From: an uncultured Coriobacteriaceae bacterium
Lineage (GTDB): Bacteria > Actinomycetota > Coriobacteriia > Coriobacteriales > Coriobacteriaceae
Reading direction: 5' to 3'
NCBI GenBank assembly: GCA_944322305.1
Contig: CALUOP010000004.1
Location: 242,814-306,813 of the forward strand
DNA: 64,000 nucleotides
This document shows positions 34,467-41,863 of this stretch, piece by piece; the first letter of the stretch is position 1; the number at the start of each line of letters is the position of its first letter. Below the pieces are notes generated by a model. It had not been told where the DNA came from. It saw nothing but the letters and a program-made list of their open reading frames with translations, and did not search any database. The translations under genes and the position numbers were made by a program.

Positions 34467-36515
34467 TTACTTCACCTCCGCAGGGGTCTTCTTGAGGGTG
34501 TCGAGGTACGGCGTGAGGCCGTTCTCCTTGAGGTAGTCGTCGGGCAGCTCGGAGAAGACGTGGAACACGTCGCCGGGCAGGCGCTTCATGACCGGGTGCA
34601 CGTCGAGGCCCACCGTGGGGTGGCTCGAGCGCGGCGCGAAGCGGTCACCCTTGGGGAAGTCCGCCGGGCTCGGCACCGAGCCGGGAACCTGGTGCAGGCG
34701 GCTGCCGTCCTTGGCGCCCTCCTCGATGGAGAGGACCGACCCCAGAAGGCCGCGGGTGTACTCGTGGATCGGGTTGGTGAGAAGCTCCTTGGTGGGAGCC
34801 TGCTCGACCACCTGGCCGGCGTACATGACCGTGATGTCGGAGGCGACCTCGGCAACGAGCGCCAGGTCGTGGGAGACGAAGATCATCGCGAAGCCGAGCT
34901 TGGCCTGCAGGTCGTTCAGGAGCTTGATGACCTGCTTCTGCACCGTCACGTCGAGGGCGGTGGTGGGCTCGTCGCAGATCACGAGCGACGGGTCGCGCGT
35001 CAGCGCCATGGCGATGAGCACGCGCTGGCGCTGGCCGCCGGAAAGCTCGTGCGGGTAGCTCTCGAGGGTGCGCTTTGCGTCGAGGCCCACGAGGGTGAGG
35101 AGCTCCTCGGCCGAGCGGGTGCCGCCGCGGCTGGTGAGCTGCTTCATCTGCGCGGAGATGAGCATGGAGGGGTTAAGCGAGGAGAGCGCGTCCTGATAGA
35201 CCATGGCGAGCTCGTGGCCCAGAAGCTTGCGGTGCTCCTCCTTGGTGAGCTTGAGCAGGTCCTGACCCTTGTAGAGCACCTCGCCGGTGATGGTCTCCTT
35301 GGGGTCGGTCAGGCTCATGATCACCTTGGTGGTGATGGACTTGCCGCAGCCCGACTCGCCCACCAGCGCCATGCACTGGCCCGGGCGCACGTCGAAGGAG
35401 ACGTTGTCCACCACGTGGACGTCGCCGTGGCGCTCGAAGCTGATCGAAAGGTTGCGCACGGAAAGCAGCGGCTCCACCGAGTGGTCGGGCACGTGGCGGT
35501 CGGTTCGCTTGAGCTCGACTTCGCGCAGGGCGGAGAGACGGCGCTCCAGGGAAGCGGCCTGCTCCTTGTAGGCGCGGACCGGGTCAGAGGCCAGGATGTC
35601 GTCCTTGCGGCGGGACTCAGAGTTGTCGGCCGAGACGGGCGCGGAGGGCGCGGCGGCCATGGCGTCGGTCAGGCCCTCGGAGAGGATGTTGAGCGCCAGG
35701 CAGGTGATCATGATGGCGAGACCCGGGAACAGCGCCTGCCACCAGCGGCCGGCCAGCACGCCGGCGCGGGCGTCGGCCAGGATGTTGCCCCACGTGGGGG
35801 TGGGCTCGACGATGCCGGCGCCGATGAAGGTCAGCGAGGCCTCGAAGATGATGGCGTCGGCCACGAGGGTCACCGTGAAGACCATGATCGGCGCGATGCA
35901 GTTACGCAGCACGTGCTTCCACAGGATCCACGGGGCGCGGGCGCCCGAGACGATGGCGGCGCGCACGTAGTCCTCGCCGTACTCGGACACGATGTTGGCG
36001 CGCACGATGCGGGCGATCTGCGGGGTGTACATGAAGCCGATCGAGAAGATGATGGCCGGCACGGAGTTGCCCAGGATGAGCACGAGAACGGCCGCCAGCG
36101 CGATGCCGGGGATCGACATGATGACGTCGAGCACGCGCATGATGACCTCGGAGATCCACTTGCGCGACACGGCCGCGACGGCGCCCACGATGGAGCCGAG
36201 CACGAGCGCGAAGAAGGTCGCGCCGAAGCCGATCACGAGCGAGTACTGGCCGCCGTAGAGCATGCGCGACAGGATGTCGCGGCCCTTGTCGTCAGTGCCG
36301 AAGATGAACTCGGAGCTCGGCGGCTGGCGCGCGATAAAGATCTCGGTGGGGTTGTGCGGCGCGATGACCGGCGCGAGGATGGCCGACAGCGCCACGAGGA
36401 TGAGCAGGACAAGCGAGATCTTGCCCGACAGGCTCATGTTCTTGAGGCCCGCGAAGCTCGGCTTCTTGCCGTTCGCCTTGTCCATGTTCTCGGTAAGACT
36501 TTTTCTCCAATACAT
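34467..36515 (-). CDS. Opp-family permease-ATPase fusion (DppC-DppD type)
   Basis: This 682-residue protein joins a DppC-type permease (about 25-290, with FGTDDKGRDILSRMLYG and the EAA loop AIVSGARAPWILWKHVLRN) to a DppD-type ATPase (about 345-600, Walker [10 protein letters not shown], signature LSGGQRQRVLIAMA, Walker B SLVICDEP) through a charged linker of about 50 residues. The C-terminal DppD domain lacks the usual cysteines (DRFAPRSSHPTVG). I recall a similar fusion in the SatABCD sialic-acid importer of Haemophilus ducreyi, but that comparison is from memory. It overlaps no neighbour; the start lies three bases after the permease stop. Confidence 0.9.
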   Translation of the reverse strand: MYWRKSLTENMDKANGKKPSFAGLKNMSLSGKISLVLLILVALSAILAPVIAPHNPTEIFIARQPPSSEFIFGTDDKGRDILSRMLYGGQYSLVIGFGATFFALVLGSIVGAVAAVSRKWISEVIMRVLDVIMSIPGIALAAVLVLILGNSVPAIIFSIGFMYTPQIARIVRANIVSEYGEDYVRAAIVSGARAPWILWKHVLRNCIAPIMVFTVTLVADAIIFEASLTFIGAGIVEPTPTWGNILADARAGVLAGRWWQALFPGLAIMITCLALNILSEGLTDAMAAAPSAPVSADNSESRRKDDILASDPVRAYKEQAASLERRLSALREVELKRTDRHVPDHSVEPLLSVRNLSISFERHGDVHVVDNVSFDVRPGQCMALVGESGCGKSITTKVIMSLTDPKETITGEVLYKGQDLLKLTKEEHRKLLGHELAMVYQDALSSLNPSMLISAQMKQLTSRGGTRSAEELLTLVGLDAKRTLESYPHELSGGQRQRVLIAMALTRDPSLVICDEPTTALDVTVQKQVIKLLNDLQAKLGFAMIFVSHDLALVAEVASDITVMYAGQVVEQAPTKELLTNPIHEYTRGLLGSVLSIEEGAKDGSRLHQVPGSVPSPADFPKGDRFAPRSSHPTVGLDVHPVMKRLPGDVFHVFSELPDDYLKENGLTPYLDTLKKTPAEVK

Positions 36516-36518
36516 GGC

Positions 36519-37478
36519 CTACACCGTCCTAATGCGCGGGTTGATGAGCAGGTAAAGCATGTCAACCACGATGTTGATGATGACGAAGGCCAGCGCAACG
36601 ACGATGACGACGCCCTGCACGAGCGTGGTCTCGCCGCCCTGGATGCCCTGGAGGATAGCCGTGCCCATGCCGGGCAGGTTGAAGATGACCTCGATGACGA
36701 CGGCACCGCCCATGAGGTAGCCGATCTTCAGGCCGAGCGTGGTGACGGGAGTGATGAGGGCGTTGCGCAGCACGTTGCGGGCGATGACGATCCGCTCGGG
36801 GATGCCGGCGCCGCGGGCGGTGCGCACGTAGTCCTTGTCGAGCTCCTCGACCATGGCCGTACGCACGATACGGGTCATCTGGCCGGTGAGCGGGAACGCC
36901 AGGGCAACGGCGGGCATGAGCATGCGCGCCAGGTAGCCGCCGGGGTTGGTGAAGAAGTTCGGCAGCGCGCCCGAGGCGGGCAGCGCGTGCAGGTAGGACG
37001 AGAACACCAGGATGAGCAGGACCGCCAGCCAGAACGACGGCGTGGCGATGCCCGCGATGGATATCACGCGGATCAGCTGGTCGGGCCAGCGGTCGCGGTA
37101 AAGCGCCGCGATCACGCCCAGCACGAACGACACCACAGCGCCCAGGATGAGGCCGATGAAGGTGAGCTGCATCGTGACGGGCAGCGCCGTGGCGATGCGC
37201 TCGGCAACCGGGGTCTGGGAGGCGCCGTAGGTGCCCAGGTCGCCGTGGACCATGTTGACGATGTAGTCAACGTAGCGCACGGGCCAGGGGTTGTTGAGAC
37301 CGTGCTGGTCCATATACTGCGCGATGGCCTCCTGAGACGCGCCCTCGCCCAGCGCGTTGCGCGCGGGGATGGACGGGTCGGTGAAGGACATGAGGAAGAA
37401 CACGAGCAAGGTAACGCCCAAAGCCATGATGGGCAGCGCGATGAGGCGTCTGCCGATAAGGCGCAGAAGATTGTTCAC
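36519..37478 (-). CDS. Opp-family permease (DppB type) of the sialic-acid operon
   Basis: This 319-residue inner-membrane permease starts LLRLIGRRLIALPIMALGVTL and has about six helices. Its EAA loop is VRTARGAGIPERIVIARNVLRN and the C-terminal end YLLINPRIRT is typical of DppB. The start is GTG 37478 preceded by GGGGAGAGG. With the fusion protein's permease half it should form the membrane channel. Confidence 0.9.
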   Translation of the reverse strand: MNNLLRLIGRRLIALPIMALGVTLLVFFLMSFTDPSIPARNALGEGASQEAIAQYMDQHGLNNPWPVRYVDYIVNMVHGDLGTYGASQTPVAERIATALPVTMQLTFIGLILGAVVSFVLGVIAALYRDRWPDQLIRVISIAGIATPSFWLAVLLILVFSSYLHALPASGALPNFFTNPGGYLARMLMPAVALAFPLTGQMTRIVRTAMVEELDKDYVRTARGAGIPERIVIARNVLRNALITPVTTLGLKIGYLMGGAVVIEVIFNLPGMGTAILQGIQGGETTLVQGVVIVVALAFVIINIVVDMLYLLINPRIRTV

Positions 37479-37508
37479 TACCTCTCCCCTCTCTTATCTA
37501 CGTCAATG

Positions 37509-37548
37509 AACGGGGATCCGAGAGGAACGTGCCGCCCGGATCCCCGTT
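37509..37548 (-). terminator. Hairpin after the binding-protein gene
   Basis: Perfect 12-bp arms AACGGGGATCCG and CGGATCCCCGTT around 16 nt, without a T tract. It probably stabilises the binding-protein mRNA against the downstream permease message. Confidence 0.6.
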
Positions 37549-37614
37549 GGAAAACCTTCAGCTAAAGGGTTATGCGCTTGTGCCCGCCCTTTGCCAAAGG
37601 ATCACCGCAACATC

Positions 37615-39231
37615 TTAGGCCGTAACGGTGGCGCAGCCGAGGAACGACATGCCGGTGGTGCCGATGCCCTCGAAGCCCTCGATGGCCACGCCGTTGGGCG
37701 CGGTGGCGGGGTCGTCCCAGTAGCCGGTCGCGGTCTGAACCTGCAGAACCGGGTAGAGGACGCACTGCTCGGAGATCAGGTCGAAGCACTGGTTCCAGGT
37801 CTCCTGCTGCTCGTCGCCCTCCTGGGCAAGCGCGGTGTTCATGAGCTGGGTGAGCTCAGCCCACTCGGGCGAGTTGCTCCAGCGAGCGCGGGACTTCATC
37901 CACACGTTGTCGCCGTACCACCAGTTCATGAGCAGGTCGGGGTCAGCGCCGAAGCAGGACGGGTCGCCGGGGGCCAGCAGCAGGTCGAAGTCGCCGCCGC
38001 CGTCGATGTAGGTGTAGGTGTTGGCCGAGGTCTGCTCGTTGATGGTGACGTCGAAGCCGAGCGCGTCGAGGTCCTCCTTGACCTGGGTGGCCATGGCAAC
38101 GACCTGCTCGTTGTCGGTCACGCACAGCTCGATGGCGCCGGGGGTGACGCCGGCCTCCTCGAGCAGGCTCTGGGCCATCTCGGTGTCGGTGTCATAGACC
38201 ACGGAGGCCTCGTGGTAGTTCGGGAAGTTCTCCGGCAGGTAGCAGGTGGGCTTGGAAGCGAGGCCAGCGAAGGCGTTCTGGATCATCTTGTCGTAGCTCA
38301 GGGCGTACATGATGGCCTGGCGCGCTTTGACGTTGTCCCACGGAGCCTTCTGGGTGTTGAACATCATGAAGCGGGTGCCGAAGCCCTGGACGGTGTCGAC
38401 CGTGCAGCCGGCGCTCTCGAGCTGGTCGATGGCGTCAGCGGTGGCCATCTCCATGACGAGCGTGGTGCCCTCCTGCTGCGCGGTGATGCGGGCGGTGGCG
38501 TCGGTCAGGATGTCGTAGTGGAGCTTGTTGTCCTCGGCGGCGTAGTCGCCGTTGTAGTTGGGGTTCGGGGCCATGTCCACGGCGGAGTCGGTGATGGACT
38601 CGTACATCCACGGGCCGGAGCCGACGGGCTTGGCGGTCATCTCCTCGGTGGTGGAGGAAGCCGGCACCACGCGGATGATGGCCAGGCGCTCCTTGATGAG
38701 CGAGAAGTTCGGGATGGTGGTCTTGACGGTGACCGTGGTGTCATCCTTCTTCTCGATGGAGGCGATGGGGGTCAGCATCGGGATGTAGATGTTGCCCTCG
38801 GCGGTGCAGCGCTTGAAGGACTCGACGACGTCGTCAGGAGTCACGGCGTTGCCGTCGGAGAACTTGGCGCCCTCGCGCAGGGTGATCTCGTAGGTGGTGT
38901 CGTCCACCTGGGTGGGATCGCCGGTGGCGAGCTCGGGGAACGTGGTGTAGTCGTGGTAGTTGATGCCGTAGAGACCCTCGACTACCTGCCAGTTGGTGCC
39001 GAGCGAAAGCGCCGAGGAGGTGCTGGACGGGTCGTAGTTCTGGGTGGCGTAGGCCGAGCCGGCGGTAATGGTGCCGCCGCCCACAGTGCCGCCGGAAGCG
39101 GCAGCGCTGCCCTCGGTGGAGGTGTCGTTGCCACCGCAGCCGGCCAGGCCGAGGCCGGCAACCGCGGCCGCAGCGCCCGAAGCGCCGAGGAAGGCGCGAC
39201 GGCTCATGCCCTTGGTCATCAGTTCACGCAT
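37615..39231 (-). CDS. Family-5 solute-binding lipoprotein, candidate sialic-acid binder
   Basis: This 538-residue extracytoplasmic binding protein has a twin-arginine-like signal SRRAFLGASGAAAAVAGLGL ending in the lipobox LAGC, then a Gly/Ser/Thr-rich linker and the SBP_bac_5 fold (for example GTNWQVVEGLYGIN and ALSYDKMIQNAFAG). The start ATG 39231 has TAGGAG seven bases ahead. It heads the transporter-nanAKE operon, so the likely ligand is sialic acid or a sialylated oligosaccharide (inference from context; family members mostly bind peptides). Confidence 0.85.
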   Translation of the reverse strand: MRELMTKGMSRRAFLGASGAAAAVAGLGLAGCGGNDTSTEGSAAASGGTVGGGTITAGSAYATQNYDPSSTSSALSLGTNWQVVEGLYGINYHDYTTFPELATGDPTQVDDTTYEITLREGAKFSDGNAVTPDDVVESFKRCTAEGNIYIPMLTPIASIEKKDDTTVTVKTTIPNFSLIKERLAIIRVVPASSTTEEMTAKPVGSGPWMYESITDSAVDMAPNPNYNGDYAAEDNKLHYDILTDATARITAQQEGTTLVMEMATADAIDQLESAGCTVDTVQGFGTRFMMFNTQKAPWDNVKARQAIMYALSYDKMIQNAFAGLASKPTCYLPENFPNYHEASVVYDTDTEMAQSLLEEAGVTPGAIELCVTDNEQVVAMATQVKEDLDALGFDVTINEQTSANTYTYIDGGGDFDLLLAPGDPSCFGADPDLLMNWWYGDNVWMKSRARWSNSPEWAELTQLMNTALAQEGDEQQETWNQCFDLISEQCVLYPVLQVQTATGYWDDPATAPNGVAIEGFEGIGTTGMSFLGCATVTA

Positions 39232-39446
39232 CTTCTTGCTCCTATCCCTTGCAGGAATACCGAGCTTGTCTGCGAGTCCCTGCAAAACACCCGCAGAAGC
39301 CTTTAAACACCGTAACGCGAAAAACACGGGCGGCCCGAGCCGTCCCGGATGATAACGAAACGCTAACAGAGCCGAAACACTGCGCCTGAGCTCTTACCCC
39401 CGACCCGGGTGACGGCGCCGCCCCTGCCTTGCAACCACCTTACGTT

Positions 39447-39585
39447 ACCAGTCTGTTAAAGAACGCCACAGCTCGGCGGAAGGCCCGCTTTTTGCTCTAG
39501 GCGGTGCATAAAAAGATCTCGAAAGGTTTTATTTGACTTGCTAATACCAGTGTGATACCAGTACTGATACCAGTCTGAAACCAGT
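39447..39585 (-). promoter_or_regulatory. Direct-repeat operator upstream of the sialic-acid operon
   Basis: ACCAGT occurs at 39546, 39557, 39569 and 39580, spaced 11, 12 and 11 bp, about one helical turn each. A fifth copy is at 39447. Tandem GGTAT-type repeats are bound by the GntR-family regulator NanR in Escherichia coli. A similar regulator is likely, but none is encoded here. The stretch 39232-39608 has no gene. Confidence 0.65.
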
Positions 39586-39608
39586 GCCCGTTTTCGTGCG
39601 GAATTGAA

Positions 39609-41639
39609 TTACGCCTCTTCCGCTTCTGCGTCCTTCTCGCGGGCGCGCTCCGCCTCCCAGGCACGCAGCGTATCGTATATTCTCTGGGCAACTGATGCAG
39701 AAACACCCTTCACGTCGGCGATTTCATCCACCTTCGCGCTGCGTAAACGTTTCATCGATCCAAAATGGCGCATGAGCGCTTTCTTGCGCGTGGGGCCCAC
39801 GCCCTCCACCTCGTCGAGCACCGACACGGTCATGGCCTTGTCGCGCAGCTCGCGGTGGAAGGTGATGGCGAAGCGGTGCGCCTCGTCGCGCACCTGCTTG
39901 ATGAGGTACAGCGACGCCGAGCCGCTCGGCAAGACCACCGGCGTCTCGTCCCACGGGACGAAGATCTCCTCGTCCGCCTTGGCAAGGCCGCACACCGGGA
40001 TGTCGAGCCCCAAGCCCTCGAGCTGCGTGAGCGCGGCGGTGAGCTGGGGCTTGCCGCCGTCGACCACGAGCAGGTCGGGCCGGGAGCCGAAGCGCTCGTC
40101 GGCCATGCGCTCGGGCGCGTAGCGGCGACCCAGGACCTCCTGCATGGAGAGGAAGTCGTTGGCCTCGCCGGTGACGCTGCGCACCTTGAAGCGGCGGTAC
40201 TGGCTCTTGTCGGCCCGGCCGTTGGTGAAGACCACCATGGAGGCCACCGTGAAGTTGCCGTGGATGGTGGAGATGTCGAAGCACTCGATGCGCAAAGGCG
40301 GCGCCGGCAGGGCCAGCGCGCTTTCCAGCTGCAAGAGCGCCTGGTTGGTGCGGTCGTCGGCGTAACCGGTGCGCATCATGTAGCGCATGAGGGCATGGCG
40401 GGCGTTGAGCTGCGCCATCTCGAGCAGGCGGCGCTTCTCGCCCCGCTGCGGGCGGTGCAGGCGGCACACGCGGCCGCGCTTCTCGGCCAGCCAGCCGGCT
40501 ATGACCTCGGCGTCCTCCAGATCGACCGACAGGCACACCTCGGCGGGGATGTCGGAGGTCTCGTCGTAATAGCGCTTGAGGAAACCCTCCTGCAGCTCCT
40601 CCTCGGGCACGTCCAGCCCTTTGTCCAAGATGAACTCGCAGGTGCGGACCGTGCGGCCCTCGCGCACCACGAACACGCACGCACCGGCGATGGTTTCCTC
40701 GCGGTAAAAGCCCACCAGGTCGGCGTCCACGCTGGAGGGGAACACCACCTGCTGACGGTCGTCCAGCCCGTCGATGACCTCTAGGCGGCGCTTGATGCGC
40801 GCGGCGCGCTCGAAGTCCAGGTCGGCGGCGGCCTCGGCCATCTGCTCTTTGAGCTCGCGCGCCACGTCGGTGCGGTGGCCCGAGAGGAACCGCTCCACCG
40901 CGCGCACGTTGCCGGCGTACTCCTCGGGGCTCACCATGCCGGCGCAGGCGCCCGGCCCACGGCCCACGTGGTAGTCGAAGCAGGGGCGGCCCTTCTGGGC
41001 GCATACCAGCTGAATCACATCCGCCTCATCCGGGTGCGCGGCGATGAGGCGGCGCACGCGCTTCCACTCCGCGCAGGTGGCCGAGCAGATGGGCGTGACC
41101 TTGCGCAGGGTGTCGATGGTCTCGCGCGCCGCGCGGCTGTCGGTGTAGGGGCCGAAGTAGCGCGTGCCGCTCTTGTGCTTCTCGCGCGTGTATTTGATAG
41201 CCGGGAACACGTCTCCCTTGGTGAGGGCGATGAAGGGGTAGCTCTTGTCGTCCTTGTAGTCGACGTTGTAGTAGGGGCGGTACTGGCCGATGAGCTCGCG
41301 CTCGAGCACCAGGGCCTCGTGCTCGTTTTCCACCACCAGGTAGTCGAAGGTCTCGACCACCTGCATCATGAGCGGGATCTTCTGGCGCTCGTCGGAAAGC
41401 GTCACGTACTGGCGCATGCGGGCGCGCAGGTTCTTGGCCTTGCCCACGTAGACCACCTGGCCGGCGGCGTCCTTCCACAGGTAGCAGCCCGGCTCAGTGG
41501 GGACGCGCGCCACCTCGGCGGCGAGGCGCGCCAGGTGCTCGCGCATGGGCTCGGCGTGGGTGGGGGCCGCAGGCACCGGCCCCAGCGGAGAGGAGCCCGC
41601 GGCGTGCGAGGAGAGCTGCTCGGTGCGGGAGCGGGCCAT
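39609..41639 (-). CDS. uvrC: UvrABC system protein C
   Basis: This 676-residue nucleotide-excision-repair nuclease makes both incisions around DNA damage. It has the GIY-YIG nuclease (about 45-125; GCYLWKDAAGQVVYVGKAKN), a UVR helix pair (about 255-290; AAADLDFERAARIKRRLEVI), the RNase H-like C-terminal nuclease (about 400-580; IECFDISTIHG and DLLVVDGGKPQL) and tandem helix-hairpin-helix motifs (about 600-660; LDEVEGVGPTRKKALMRHFG). The first 35 residues are a low-complexity extension. It normally neighbours rapZ in Actinomycetota; here the nan island separates them. Confidence 0.95.
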   Translation of the reverse strand: MARSRTEQLSSHAAGSSPLGPVPAAPTHAEPMREHLARLAAEVARVPTEPGCYLWKDAAGQVVYVGKAKNLRARMRQYVTLSDERQKIPLMMQVVETFDYLVVENEHEALVLERELIGQYRPYYNVDYKDDKSYPFIALTKGDVFPAIKYTREKHKSGTRYFGPYTDSRAARETIDTLRKVTPICSATCAEWKRVRRLIAAHPDEADVIQLVCAQKGRPCFDYHVGRGPGACAGMVSPEEYAGNVRAVERFLSGHRTDVARELKEQMAEAAADLDFERAARIKRRLEVIDGLDDRQQVVFPSSVDADLVGFYREETIAGACVFVVREGRTVRTCEFILDKGLDVPEEELQEGFLKRYYDETSDIPAEVCLSVDLEDAEVIAGWLAEKRGRVCRLHRPQRGEKRRLLEMAQLNARHALMRYMMRTGYADDRTNQALLQLESALALPAPPLRIECFDISTIHGNFTVASMVVFTNGRADKSQYRRFKVRSVTGEANDFLSMQEVLGRRYAPERMADERFGSRPDLLVVDGGKPQLTAALTQLEGLGLDIPVCGLAKADEEIFVPWDETPVVLPSGSASLYLIKQVRDEAHRFAITFHRELRDKAMTVSVLDEVEGVGPTRKKALMRHFGSMKRLRSAKVDEIADVKGVSASVAQRIYDTLRAWEAERAREKDAEAEEA

Positions 41640-41700
41640 GCGGGCCTCCTTTCAGGCGGGACGGGCGAGAAGAGCGGGCGATGCGGAACGCGGGGACAAC

Positions 41701-41776
41701 GCGGCGGCGGGGCGGGGTAAGAACCCCGCTTTTGCCCGTTATCAAAAGCGGGAACCTTACCCCGCCCCGCCGCCGC
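41701..41776. repeat. Palindromic element of a covarying family, copy 2
   Basis: On the plus strand: a 17-bp GC-only outer arm, TAAG, AAC, inner arm CCCGCTTTTG, loop CCCGTTAT, inner complement CAAAAGCGGG, AAC, CTTA and the 17-bp outer complement. All arms pair perfectly. It shares loop, junction and closing pairs with 14329-14384 while both stems differ. It lies between murJ and uvrC (41640-41863). Confidence 0.85.
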
Positions 41777-41863
41777 GCAACGTCTCCGGCCTGTCGGCCG
41801 AAGAAGCGCCAAGCGCGCGCCGGAGCCGCTCGCACACCTGACGCGCTGACAAACGTTGAGCGC

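Noticed and set aside
33495..37565. Very long plus-strand open frame opposite the transporter genes
   Set aside because: Crosses three real genes on the other strand and shows no domain; typical high-GC antisense frame.
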